DNA of 64,000 bases, taken from NCBI GenBank assembly GCA_009768925.2, contig VHIT02000045.1, positions 1-64,000 of the forward strand, given 5' to 3'. Positions within the stretch are counted from its first letter, which is position 1, and every line of letters begins with the position of its first letter. Shown here one piece after another: positions 21,301 through 30,181 of this stretch. The translations under genes and the position numbers were made by a program. The notes under the pieces are model-generated. The model ran no database searches. It saw only the letters and a list, made by a program, of their open reading frames with translations, and was not told the origin of the DNA. Origin of the DNA: Cryptosporidium bovis. Its lineage: Eukaryota; Apicomplexa; Conoidasida; Eucoccidiorida; Cryptosporidiidae.

Positions 21301-22627
21301 CTAATTCATCCAAACTGACCGGTTTCATATAATCCCAAACTGAGTTTGCAAATGAATACAATAGTTTTCTTTTTGAAAATTTTGTTGAAGAATTCACTTC
21401 TGCCTTATTTATTGAATTACTAAAGTTGAAATTATCTTGATCATCTAATAACTCTCTTTTATCAAATGTACTCACATCACCTTTCGAATTCGGATTATGT
21501 TCATGAACACTTGTACTACATAATGCTTCTGTATTATTTTCTATTTTTGAATGTTCAGTATACTCATTTAATTTTACTTCATCTTTTATATTAATTACCT
21601 GATAATCTAATGAATCATCATTCATATCATTATTTCTTGCTTTGTCATCGATGTTTGTATCATTAAATTTTCCACTATCATTTCTAGAATTGCTATCGGT
21701 GTAATTGTTTAGTATCGTTTCATCAATTTGAGTGTTATCTTGAACTATTTTGTTGCGACCATTTTTAATTTGGCCCTTAATTGTATTCTTTTCTTCCATT
21801 ATTTCATCAAAAAAGCTCTCATAATCATCTATCGCATTATTATTTTCATTTGATTGTACGTTTAACGCCTCATTTTTTACCAATTCACATTTCTCTTTTT
21901 TCGAATTGTATGTAGATGACAATTCATCATTAAGATTTTTTTCCATTATGTTGTACTCATTTAATTCAGGAATTGGATCATTTAAATCGGTAATTCTAGA
22001 CTCTAAATCAGAATAGGAATTGGCATCAATATCATTACTAACAGATTCAGAATTGGAATCAAGATCGGAATTAGAAATGGACTCCGAGTTAAAGTTAATA
22101 TAGGAGTCAAATATTGATGAATTTGAATTGTTAAATTCACTCAAACTCTTGAAGGAATCCTCAAGACTTAAAAAACTATTTGAGTTAGTTTGATCAACAT
22201 CTTGCATTTTTCTTGCATCATCATTAGAAGTCAAATACTCATTTAATAATTCATCTTTGTTATCTGTATTATCATTATTTTTTTTAACTCTTACTGATAG
22301 GTGTTCCATTTTGTTATCTCTTATTTTTAATTTTGACCTCGATTTTGACTTTTTATTTGCACTTGTAATTGCTTTTAATTCTTTCTCATTCTCACTTTTC
22401 GTCTTTGACTTTGATCTTTTATTTGATTTAATTTTGACTTCTGCATTTAAGCTTTCATTTTTCCTATTAGCTTCATTGTTCTCGCCTTCAAATTCCATAA
22501 ATTTTCTTCGACTTTTTTTGGTTCTCTTTCTATAACTCAAGTTATCTAATTCAAGTTGTGAATTTGGTTCATTGTCTACTTCAAAAAAAGGCTCCTTTTT
22601 ATGTGATCTCCCCTTTTTATTAGACAT
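18377..22627 (-). CDS. Large Asn/Asp/Ser-rich protein with duplicated FANSxWDYMKP motif
   Basis: A single 1416-residue frame. Residues 1-120 are strongly basic with KKSRRK and KSKSRSK clusters that could be nuclear localisation signals. Most of 120-980 is acidic low complexity (N, D, S, E). Two islands stand out at about residues 416-442 and 548-577, which share KR(K/Q)xxYxFANSxWDYMKPxSLDEL. A charged helix predicted as coiled coil lies near 990-1035 (LYKLNKKMRILTERMYKSI), followed by a more ordered block with a CKSCVHKYTC cluster. The C-terminus is N/Y-rich and ends in NYNYRNYYNYN. No signal peptide or membrane segment. I do not recognise the family. The two islands look like a short binding motif used twice. 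Confidence 0.8.
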   Translation of the reverse strand: MSNKKGRSHKKEPFFEVDNEPNSQLELDNLSYRKRTKKSRRKFMEFEGENNEANRKNESLNAEVKIKSNKRSKSKTKSENEKELKAITSANKKSKSRSKLKIRDNKMEHLSVRVKKNNDNTDNKDELLNEYLTSNDDARKMQDVDQTNSNSFLSLEDSFKSLSEFNNSNSSIFDSYINFNSESISNSDLDSNSESVSNDIDANSYSDLESRITDLNDPIPELNEYNIMEKNLNDELSSTYNSKKEKCELVKNEALNVQSNENNNAIDDYESFFDEIMEEKNTIKGQIKNGRNKIVQDNTQIDETILNNYTDSNSRNDSGKFNDTNIDDKARNNDMNDDSLDYQVINIKDEVKLNEYTEHSKIENNTEALCSTSVHEHNPNSKGDVSTFDKRELLDDQDNFNFSNSINKAEVNSSTKFSKRKLLYSFANSVWDYMKPVSLDELEKEQNELSKANNTLKNDTSLVEDEEHSEVKNVAKNGQEHDNDDVIRDDCNEISRKDDSNTIAINYEMKSKSQDNIMENIISDSCENNEILEDKEITGISNSNLSTPIRKSKRQIIYKFANSIWDYMKPTSLDELQNEESKDTFDEMNSNIDVNNNSKSDNVVSNNTQSSGNMIKNLIFGSNIESDISDTEFLIGDEDQSHLEVENQKKDEIHVINDDFSNLSVVSDKFNSELNHDILQNRDKTEDNNDEQEQINVKNLSEKVDSIYNQFDSNNILSEEINDHDLTNLWGNSDLGFDCYSDNNNNNLNVIFNDGIDENIHNQTVTNSDFLVNTLDSNYDTRVIEDFKSFNEGDTNDDYLKFSIIPDNELNNDKHNCSFQINNQQDNNNSSSFNYLDSLLLSPIKEESYSDDENRNTDIRDIEESNNYNQESPLFISLSTDQFTDEKLYLDDCINKNCINFDLDINHTEDEKYNKKALDENMVNGNNNNEGCDNRNEEEYIFDNMDSYSNQLQLSSSHSSSTSSFSKETINSKLIFSGNGLNSKKINKNKQFNRLYKLNKKMRILTERMYKSITQIKEREERINNMIESRKRNIISLSKVGNIEIINNYSNSNIAGGKLGQYKVVLLEISGIKECKSCVHKYTCTDDIKFNMEEKAVKVDKETNTDDNYQIHGVKLVDKKLNKDDNINCDKSTKLDEIMRNEICKVLEKDELSLIESNKYANLKPNSSFVKNMESHSRVNLKPKLHHVASNDFIHLNQCYVHEKEITQSNYANDKNGFIKREKYLKPTTNKYEIIKSVNTAVNQNNESKYYNQSKNIELLSHNNYNNNKTSIKNGIGNSYLNYFQEYNYCSYNCNNKKKFNSEYPESNSGSEYSSLEKLPKQGSEYYFYRYYNPKVPEIAHSYTKVVSRKSNNHYNTSACETANYLSRDPNDNKLVLNNKDSYTSCNSNNNYHNDPSNNKPCTNVNYNYRNYYNYN
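20895..20985 (-). repeat. Second copy of the FANSxWDYMKP coding repeat
   Basis: Encodes KRQIIYKFANSIWDYMKP followed by TSLDELQNEE. The DNA shares long identical stretches (TTTCATATAATCCCAAA) with the copy at 21295-21380. Confidence 0.85.
21295..21380 (-). repeat. First copy of the FANSxWDYMKP coding repeat
   Basis: Encodes KRKLLYSFANSVWDYMKP followed by VSLDELEKEQ, about 130 residues N-terminal of the second copy. Confidence 0.85.
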
Positions 22628-23418
22628 ATTTCCTAAAATTTAATTTATTTATCAATAGAAATTGTTTGCTTATATACGAGTTAAAAAAACTACAATAATT
22701 TTCCCTTATTATACCCCAAGTTTTATTCATACATATGCATATATGTTTAGTTAGTGTGCCTCTTAAATATTTATACACAGATTTACATGAACTTATGACT
22801 AGCTATCTGTATTTCAACCAATTAAACTTTTAAAATGACCGTTAACATAATATAAAAATGATTTAAATCTACTTTCACACTACAAATTATTCAACTTGAA
22901 TTTTTAATTAATTTTATGTCAAATTTACATGTAATTTTATTTTTCGAAATGGCGCCACTTTTTTTTAAACAACTTTTATAGAAATATTCTCAAACTATGC
23001 GTTACGTGTACCTATCTGCATTTTTTGTGTAAATTATAAATACTTTGTTTATAAACTAAAGTTATAAATAAATTGATATTACATATTGATTTATATAATT
23101 ATTAACAAACCGGACTTTAATTTTTCACCTTTTATTTCTATTAACATAAATTTTACGTATTAACAGACACGAATAAATAGTTACTTTTACTGTTACTCTA
23201 ATTAAGTTGTTGATTATTATTTATCATTAAATAAGGTTACAAAACTAAGAAATATATACGAGATACTAGTATAAAGGAATAATAAGATTACTATTACATA
23301 GTGTTTAATATTTATTTATTATCTTTAATTAAATATTATGCTTTTAGATATTAGATTTGTTTTGTAGTAGATGATATATATAGTTATAATGTGACTAAAT
23401 AATAGCAATAACAAGCCT
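22628..23418. promoter_or_regulatory. Intergenic region upstream of the FANS-motif gene
   Basis: 791 bp with the promoter of the 1416-residue protein gene and the 3' flank of the secreted protein gene. It contains GGCGCC at 22951. No gene is seen. Confidence 0.45.
22951..22956. promoter_or_regulatory. E2F-like GGCGCC site
   Basis: ATGGCGCCACTTTTTTTT, 324 bp upstream of the minus-strand start at 22627. Confidence 0.5.
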
Positions 23419-24075
23419 TTAATCGTTATTTTCCTCTAAAAATAGATAGTTTGACATACTAAGTAATTCTGATGAATCTTCTGTTTCAGGTTGAATATTT
23501 AGTGGAAATGTTATCATTGTTCGGCTGCTTAATTGATTTACTGCAACAGGGCGATTGACTGCGCTATTAAAATCAGAATCATATTCATCACTTTCACTAT
23601 CATAATTTTCGTTTTCATAGTAAGGTTCATTAGCCTGATTTCTTAGTTCGCGTCTTTGCCTTTTCCGTTGTCTCTCTAATTCTTTTTGCTGCTTTCTCTG
23701 CTGTTTTTCCATTTTCTTTTGCTCCTTTTCTTGGTTTTCTATTTCCTTTTTTTGCAGTTTCTCTTCTTTTTCTTGGTTTTTTCTATTTAATCTTTCTCTT
23801 CTTTTTTCTTCACGTTTCTCTTTTTTTAATCTTCTTTTTTCTGAAGCTGTCTCTCTTTTCACTCTTCTTCTCTCTTCTCTCTCTCTATTCTTCCTCTCTC
23901 TTTTTTCTCTCCTACTTTTCTTAGACTTTTTCTTTTTGCCTCTCCTTTTTTCTAATTCTAAAAACGAATGTATATTATTGTAACCAACCAATCCCTTCTC
24001 ATCATTCAATATTTCATAATTTAATAAATAGAACAACGAAAATGTGAATATTATCAGTATTTTTGCTATTTTCAT
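23419..24075 (-). CDS. Secreted basic coiled-coil protein, unknown
   Basis: The first ATG in frame is at 24075, giving 218 residues; the frame extends upstream only through non-ATG codons. The N-terminus (MKIAKILIIFTFSLFYLL) is a clean signal peptide. Residues ~45-155 are almost all K, R, E and Q (RRGKKKKSKKSRREKRERK and on), predicted as one long charged helix. The C-terminal ~60 residues are acidic then mixed, ending SNYLFLEENND. No cysteines or known domain are visible. Signal peptide plus short charged body resembles the many lineage-specific secreted proteins of Cryptosporidium, but I cannot assign it to a named family. TGCATGCA lies about 270 bp upstream. Confidence 0.75.
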   Translation of the reverse strand: MKIAKILIIFTFSLFYLLNYEILNDEKGLVGYNNIHSFLELEKRRGKKKKSKKSRREKRERKNREREERRRVKRETASEKRRLKKEKREEKRRERLNRKNQEKEEKLQKKEIENQEKEQKKMEKQQRKQQKELERQRKRQRRELRNQANEPYYENENYDSESDEYDSDFNSAVNRPVAVNQLSSRTMITFPLNIQPETEDSSELLSMSNYLFLEENND

Positions 24076-24200
24076 CTTGTTTTTTCTTACTTTCTCTTGT
24101 GTTTTCCCAAGTAAATGAACCAAATAGTACTATATCAATGAAAATATTGCTATCACAGATTCAATACTAGTGCCTGTAATACATTAAAAGAAGCCTTATT

Positions 24201-24221
24201 TTATATATATATATATATATA
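24201..24221. repeat. (TA)n microsatellite
   Basis: About 21 bp of uninterrupted alternating T and A. Confidence 0.85.
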
Positions 24222-24343
24222 GAAAGATATTTTGATCTCTCATTTATGCATGTATTATTCTACATATTTATTTATTTAACAAACAATGCAATTACAAAAT
24301 GTTATACCGTTGGTAATAATTGACCTTCTAAATATATTATACA

Positions 24344-24351
24344 TGCATGCA
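24344..24351. promoter_or_regulatory. AP2-like TGCATGCA site
   Basis: Palindromic TGCATGCA about 270 bp upstream of the secreted protein start. TGCATGC is a common ApiAP2 binding word in apicomplexans. Confidence 0.4.
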
Positions 24352-24686
24352 CTTGCACAAATACACAATTATTTACATATAAAGTAGAAAAAAACATGCC
24401 ACAAGTTTATATACTTGCAGACAATTTAGGAAAAGCACTGATGACCATAGAAATATCGTTATTAAATAGATGGGGTTTCAAACTAAATATTTACTAAGCA
24501 ACAAAAATAGTATTAATACTTTATAGGTGTTATCATGTGACTCATAACAAAACGGTGAGTTTTTTATGGATGAAGATACTATTTAATACACACAATGATT
24601 TAAATTTATTCAAAAAACAAACAAACTAGCTTATTTAATAATCATAGTTATTTCCTTTATCTTAAATCCTATAATAAATATTTTTT

Positions 24687-24692
24687 GGCGCC
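24687..24692. promoter_or_regulatory. E2F-like GGCGCC site
   Basis: TTTTTTGGCGCCGTTG in the divergent region between the secreted protein and the kinase gene. Confidence 0.5.
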
Positions 24693-25573
24693 GTTGAAAA
24701 CAGCAATCCCCTTTTGTTGTCTTATTTCACTTCTTCCGATGACTAAACAAAATACAACATTGTTTGCTAACTGGAAAAAGAATGGTTTAAATGAAATTAA
24801 GGCTTATTTATTTTTTGAAATAATTATATAATGATCATATTTCACAAAAATATGTTATTCTAAGAAAAAAAAAAGCATTAAATATCTAATTCTATTTTTT
24901 TTAAATTTGCGTTCATATTATTTAGTACAAGAAAAGAGAAATAATTTATATTTTAATCATTACTCCACAATGTTATGATTATTGTTTGAATGTTTTCTGT
25001 AAATAAACGAAATGATGATACAAAAACAATTAGGGTAATTTGCATCTGATTTACAAATAAATACGTTTTGTTTTTTTCGAAAGATATTTAAAACGAGACG
25101 TATTTATCGAGATGTATAATGTTTTTGAATTCTGATTGTTATTTACTATCATATATCAACATGGGACAATTTATCTTACTCATTAGTAATACTTGACCAG
25201 TTTCATTTTATTTTTAAAGATAGTTTGTCTACTAACAGTAGAAGCATAATTTGTAATACAAATACAAGAAATAGACATTTATATACATGATATCCTTGAA
25301 TTGAATCAGTTATAGTTCAATGAACATATTCACCTTTAAAGCGAACAAATGTATTGCTTAATTTACTTATCAGTCATTTATGCAATAATGACTAGTACCC
25401 GCCTTTTTTAATGATTGCAATGGGAATAAATAGTAGATAGAAAATCCATGTAAATCTTTAATTGTGAGGATAGTATAAAATCAACAAGAAAGAGGCAATT
25501 TTGTAGTATACAATTATAATATTATTCTTATTCGTTATGTTGTAAATAGTTGATGCTTAGTTATCAGTTTAAT

Positions 25574-25575
<2 letters not shown>

Positions 25576-25621
<46 letters not shown>
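25576..25621. repeat. (TA)n microsatellite abutting the kinase start
   Basis: About 46 bp of uninterrupted TA ending 18 bp before the kinase ATG, so it probably lies in the 5' untranslated region or core promoter. Confidence 0.9.
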
Positions 25622-25624
<3 letters not shown>

Positions 25625-25639
25625 GAAATTAGTGGAATA

Positions 25640-26614
25640 ATGACATGTACACTTCCATTTATTAAGGATAGCAGAGTTAAAAAGCAGGATTTATTGTTGC
25701 TTAATTATGAAATATTATGGGATGTTGACTTAGGTGGGAGTGAATTTTGTAGAGTAAAACTTGGTAAATGTAGAAAAGACGGAAGATATGTTGCTGTAAA
25801 AATAATAACTAAAACATTATCAAATAATGATGAAAAGGAAATAATGGAATATTTTAAGAATAAACTCTTAAGTAATGGTGATATAAATGATAATAAAAAC
25901 GCTAATAGAAGTTCATTTATCGAAACATCTTTTGCAGATGAAATATTATCATCTGGATATTTTCCTGAAGTAATAAATATATCTGAAGACATTGATTTTA
26001 TATACATTGTTATGGAATTGTTTTTAGGTGGTGAATTGTATCATCTCCTAATTAGGATAAAAAGTAAACTCAGTGAAGATATATTATCTTACATATTTTT
26101 CCAAATATGTGATGCTGTCAGCATTCTCCATTCAATTGGAATAGCTCATGGTGATATTAAGGCTGAAAATATAATGTTTTCAAAAGTGAATCGCCTCGAT
26201 TCGCTCAAAATAATTGACTTTGGAAGTTCTAATTTTATATTCAACAAACTTAGCGTTTTTTCATATGATGTTAAAAAAAGTAATTTAAATAATTATTTGT
26301 TGTATTTTGACTTCTGGTCGTGTGGTAAACTGTTATACTTGCTTTTAACTGGAAGTTATTTGGATATTGATTTTGATGAGTGTTTAATTAACGATAGAAT
26401 TAAAGATATAATTAATAACACTGATGAACTGAAAAAGTACAGTATTTTAGTTAAGGATTTATTGATTAAACTTCTTTCGTATAATGTATATAAGGAAGGG
26501 CATTTATCTATGAAAAAGATACTTGAACATCCTTGGTTTGAATTGGCTAATAATTTAAAAATATATAATAAATATGTTTACCCACATAACGAACTGATAA
26601 ATGTATTAAATTGA
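25640..26614 (+). CDS. Divergent serine/threonine protein kinase (CAMK-like)
   Basis: A 324-residue kinase domain with little else. The glycine-rich loop is degenerate (DLGGSEFCRVKLGK, ~30-43). The ATP lysine is in VAVKII (Lys54), the catalytic loop is HGDIKAEN (170-177, Asp172, Lys174, Asn177) and the metal site is DFG (193-195). It therefore keeps the key catalytic residues but has glycine where most kinases have the arginine of HRD. The activation segment is unusual: no APE motif is visible before the FDFWSCGKLLYLLLTG helix. The C-lobe ends with a CAMK-style ILEHPWF. No EF hands, signal peptide or membrane segment. Activity is plausible, but regulation by activation-loop phosphorylation is unlikely. 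Confidence 0.85.
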   Translation: MTCTLPFIKDSRVKKQDLLLLNYEILWDVDLGGSEFCRVKLGKCRKDGRYVAVKIITKTLSNNDEKEIMEYFKNKLLSNGDINDNKNANRSSFIETSFADEILSSGYFPEVINISEDIDFIYIVMELFLGGELYHLLIRIKSKLSEDILSYIFFQICDAVSILHSIGIAHGDIKAENIMFSKVNRLDSLKIIDFGSSNFIFNKLSVFSYDVKKSNLNNYLLYFDFWSCGKLLYLLLTGSYLDIDFDECLINDRIKDIINNTDELKKYSILVKDLLIKLLSYNVYKEGHLSMKKILEHPWFELANNLKIYNKYVYPHNELINVLN

Positions 26615-26647
26615 ATTTAATACATTTATATTTTTATTCCATGGTAT

Positions 26648-28573
26648 TCAATTTTTAAATGTAATTGATTTTATTGTTGAAGGTGATGATGAACAATCTG
26701 TGTTATGTTGAATATTATCATATATATTATTTGAAACTGCAGTGCATAGGTCAATTTGATCTTGGGAATATTGTTGATTATTTGGAATACTTTTAAAAGT
26801 CACAGGAGACGTTGAATTTGATGAAGCATTACAGTAATTTTGCTCATTGTTACTTTCAGTTATAAGCCTATATGAATAATTATTTATTTCATTATTAAAT
26901 TCATTAAAATACATTTTACCTTTGCGTGTAATGAAATTACCCTGCATTGTTTCTTTTTTAATTAATCCATTTGAATTAAATATATTGTTTACTCTATTAT
27001 TGTTTTCACTTCTTCTATTATTTGAAAATAAGATTACTAGTATTACCACAGAAATAATAATGATGGTTATTACCATCGCTATTCCGACTATAGTACTTTC
27101 TTTTGTTTTATATTTGTTGCCAATATTTAGTCTTTTACTGTCAATAGCGACGGCAAATTCCTTTGCTTTGTTTGGTTTAATATTGTTATTGAATGAATGC
27201 ACTACACTTGATAGCAAATTTTTAAAGGCATATTTATAATGATTACATTTTATACTATAATTCAAATTCGAGTCTTTGTTTGAACCATTGATAATAATAA
27301 CCTGGATCTTACTGATTACTAGTATATTTTTTATCAAGTGGCAGTATTTGTTTCCATTTGAATTTTGTTTGACTTCATTATTCAATTCAATAAAACCTAA
27401 TTTATCATCGTAAATACGAACATTTATTAAATTGCTGTCTTTGATTTCAAATTCTAATTTATAACCATTCAAACAGTGTGTATTTTTTGGTAATATAGTT
27501 ATGTATGAGACAGAGTCACTCTTTAATATTAATTTTGAATCGCTATTATCATTGCCTTTTAGATGAAACACGTAGCTATTGGTTACAAAAGATTTATTAC
27601 CATTATCATAGTTTCTGCATTCAAATGGTGTAACATTGCTATTATTATTAACGATAGTATTATTTTCGCCTGTAACATAGTAGTTATCCTTTACCCAAAA
27701 TGATTTGGGTGGAGTCATTTTCATTAACATATAGTATTTTTCAGCTGTATTTAATTTATTGAATAACCCAACCCCAAAGGTTATTGTAAATGAAATACCC
27801 AACTCTCTTGAGAATAATAAATATTTTTCAATATTAAATTGGCTATTGAAATAGAAATCATCTTGATTTAATTTCGAAAATAAATGATGGTTAACCTCTT
27901 TATAGTTTAGTATGGGGATTTTTAAACTTGCAATAACATTAAAATACATATTCTTACCTAAATCATTTTTGTTAATATATTTATTTGAACATAATCTCTC
28001 GTTGTCAACTAACATATATCTATTTTCTGTATCAGTTGTTATATATTCACACAAATTGTTGTAATCATAATTGGTTAAACTTGGACAGTAATCGTTATAT
28101 AAACAACTTAAATTTATGTTTGAGACTTTTTTTTCTAGTTGTAGTCTATCGCTTATCGTTCCAATATATACTTCAACCTTTGTGTACTTTAATACGTCAA
28201 TTACATTTGTGATTTGGATTCCAGAAATTGCATCATTTATAAAGTTTCCTCTTGTCCCTGAAATTGATTCTATTATTCCAAAAAATTGAGAACTTAAATA
28301 AAGGCTCTCTAAATATGTTAATTTATCGTTAAAGATTGTTTCCTGCGAAGTTAATTCGTTAGTTTTGTCCAGTAGAATAAAACCATTTATTTTTGAGCAT
28401 TCAAGTAAATCAGATGCATCCACAGGATATATTGTATTTTTATTATCAATTATTGAACTTAATAAATTTGTTTCATTTTTGTTAAATACCACTTTATTAC
28501 TAATTGAGGAATAAGAATAATTTAAATTTATTATTAGGAGTAAAAGTTCAGAGAGCACACTCAAAGAAACCAT
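26648..28573 (-). CDS. Type I membrane protein with glycosylated ectodomain, unknown
   Basis: The first ATG in frame is at 28573 (four upstream codons lack ATG), giving 641 residues. A signal peptide spans ~1-20 (MVSLSVLSELLLLIINL). The ectodomain of ~470 residues has about ten cysteines and many N-x-S/T sites. A single membrane segment lies at ~490-513 (IVGIAMVITIIIISVVILVI). The cytosolic tail of ~125 residues is N/S-rich and ends SIPNNQQY...STIKSITFKN. I recognise no domain. The architecture is that of a surface or secretory-organelle membrane protein. It ends 34 bp from the convergent kinase gene, so their 3' ends probably overlap as transcripts. Confidence 0.8.
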   Translation of the reverse strand: MVSLSVLSELLLLIINLNYSYSSISNKVVFNKNETNLLSSIIDNKNTIYPVDASDLLECSKINGFILLDKTNELTSQETIFNDKLTYLESLYLSSQFFGIIESISGTRGNFINDAISGIQITNVIDVLKYTKVEVYIGTISDRLQLEKKVSNINLSCLYNDYCPSLTNYDYNNLCEYITTDTENRYMLVDNERLCSNKYINKNDLGKNMYFNVIASLKIPILNYKEVNHHLFSKLNQDDFYFNSQFNIEKYLLFSRELGISFTITFGVGLFNKLNTAEKYYMLMKMTPPKSFWVKDNYYVTGENNTIVNNNSNVTPFECRNYDNGNKSFVTNSYVFHLKGNDNSDSKLILKSDSVSYITILPKNTHCLNGYKLEFEIKDSNLINVRIYDDKLGFIELNNEVKQNSNGNKYCHLIKNILVISKIQVIIINGSNKDSNLNYSIKCNHYKYAFKNLLSSVVHSFNNNIKPNKAKEFAVAIDSKRLNIGNKYKTKESTIVGIAMVITIIIISVVILVILFSNNRRSENNNRVNNIFNSNGLIKKETMQGNFITRKGKMYFNEFNNEINNYSYRLITESNNEQNYCNASSNSTSPVTFKSIPNNQQYSQDQIDLCTAVSNNIYDNIQHNTDCSSSPSTIKSITFKN

Positions 28574-28890
28574 ACATTGATTCAAAAACCTTTCTTATGT
28601 AGTACAAATTCTAAATGCAAATTCCTATCTAATTTCAGTATTACGATTTATTGCTAATCTTTAAATGTTACCCCATATAGTACTTGAAATATTAGTGCGG
28701 CAACTTTTTGACTTGCTTTATCACTATATTTTGTAATAACATTTATCTAATGTTTTTTTTCTCGGTATAAAATAGCAATATATTTAGGATATTGCAGATT
28801 ATTTTTACCATAATTGTTTTATATATAACACTTATAGAAAAAGTCTTCTTGAAGTTTAAACGTTAATTGAAAATATAAAGAATTTAAATA
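28574..28890. promoter_or_regulatory. Divergent intergenic region (membrane protein / DAD1)
   Basis: 317 bp between head-to-head genes, so a compact bidirectional promoter. AT-rich, with TTAGTGCGGCAAC as its only GC-rich patch. Confidence 0.45.
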
Positions 28891-29289
28891 ATGGGCAAAT
28901 CTAATTCTAAGCGTCTTGAAACAAAAAATAACAGTATTTCTGGAGGTAATTCTCAAGAAAATTTGAGCAATGCATTAAGGGAAATTAAAGAAAAGTATTT
29001 AGAAAATGTTCCGGAGAATATTCGTATATTGGACTCTTTTGTTTTTTTTCTTGTTTTAGTTGCCTTTATACAAGTAATATATTGTATTATAGTTAGAACA
29101 ACATACCCACTTGATTCACTCATTGGTGGAATTTTTTCTTCTATTGGAACTGCCCTTTTGGTATCTGTCCTGAGGATACAACTAACATACCCCTCATTTT
29201 TTAGTTATGTATCACAAAAAACAGCATTTACTGATTTTCTAATTTGCTGTACAGTTTTTTTCATTGGTTGTGCATCTTTATTAGTCTAG
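28891..29289 (+). CDS. DAD1: Oligosaccharyltransferase subunit DAD1/OST2
   Basis: A 132-residue membrane protein (human DAD1 is 113). A polar N-terminus of ~35 residues leads to KYLENVPENIRILDSFVFFL, then three hydrophobic segments with the family hallmarks YCIIVRTTYPLDSLIGGIFSSIGT and a C-terminal FIGCASLLV. It is a non-catalytic subunit of the ER oligosaccharyltransferase that transfers the lipid-linked glycan to nascent proteins. It works downstream of ALG7 (16766-17953). Confidence 0.95.
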   Translation: MGKSNSKRLETKNNSISGGNSQENLSNALREIKEKYLENVPENIRILDSFVFFLVLVAFIQVIYCIIVRTTYPLDSLIGGIFSSIGTALLVSVLRIQLTYPSFFSYVSQKTAFTDFLICCTVFFIGCASLLV

Positions 29290-30181
29290 TACTACTAAAT
29301 AACTTTACTTTTTTATATATTTATCCCAATCTGTTTCTCCTTTCATTCTTGTATATTATTCGACACAAGTATGAGTCTTCTATTTGTTTTTTTATCCCTG
29401 ATGTCTGATTGAACGCTACTGTATAATAAATACAGTTAGCATGGAAATTGGACACATTCATTTATACACAAACCAATTTATATAGAACAAAAGTACATGA
29501 AATGCAGAAAAGGGGCAAATATGAACACCCAATTGAAGCACAAAAGAGCATTAGATGTTTTACATCTAACAAATCGGCCGCAATCATCTTGGCTCTCAAA
29601 TATGGTCTGATTCGCGAATAAGAGCACATTTATGTACAAGCTTATTGGATATGACTAAAAGCGAGAAATACGAAAATTGGTAATTTATGGTTACGTTTTA
29701 GAATTATTATAATGAATAAGAAAGATACTAAGTATTTTTCATTTTGAATTTATTACAAATGACAGATATAAATTACTGATTTTTCATTAAAGGCAATTCT
29801 TTGTGAACACATAAAATTAGAAGATTATATTAAAAAAGAATATAAAGGCAACTGTGGTCATCAAATTTAGTGAATTTGAATAACAGAAATGACTTGTGTT
29901 TTCCCGCTAAGTGCATAATGATGAATTAAAGAAAATAACTTAAAAAATAATAAAAGACAAATATGATGTGTATTATGGTATGGACTGATCTTTATTTTGG
30001 CGCCTTGTGGGACAATTGGATACTGGAATGCCCGCAAAAATGCGTTTATTGGTAATTGTCAGTTGAATTTGAATATTGGAAGAATATTGTGACGAAATAA
30101 AAGATTGAAGTAGAAGGATTAGTTGTAGAAATACAGCTATATAAAACATTTATAAGAAGCTCTTATTTTGTGGTGGAGAAG
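29290..30181. promoter_or_regulatory. Intergenic region upstream of SIN3
   Basis: About 890 bp. A GC-richer patch at 29510-29640 contains a short hairpin (TTAGATG-TTTTA-CATCTAA) and ATTCGCGAAT, but matches no RNA I know. GGCGCC lies at 29999, about 180 bp before the SIN3 ATG. Confidence 0.45.
29999..30004. promoter_or_regulatory. E2F-like GGCGCC site upstream of SIN3
   Basis: ATTTTGGCGCCTTGTGG, 178 bp upstream of the SIN3 ATG at 30182. Confidence 0.5.

Larger units (their letters stand above)
24076..25639. promoter_or_regulatory. Divergent intergenic region, 1.56 kb
   Basis: Separates the head-to-head secreted protein and kinase genes. It holds TA tracts at 24201-24221 and 25576-25621, TGCATGCA at 24344 and GGCGCC at 24687. 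No coding frame is supported. Confidence 0.5.

Noticed and set aside
24076-24123. Longer N-terminus for the secreted basic protein
   Set aside because: The extension begins at TTG and would bury the signal peptide; the ATG at 24075 gives a clean one.
29919-29990. C/D-box snoRNA (TGATGA ... CTGA)
   Set aside because: Boxes are about 60 nt apart but there is no terminal stem and AT-rich DNA gives such words by chance.
30170-30181. SIN3 start at 30170
   Set aside because: That codon is GTG; the first ATG in frame is at 30182, at the beginning of the first PAH domain.
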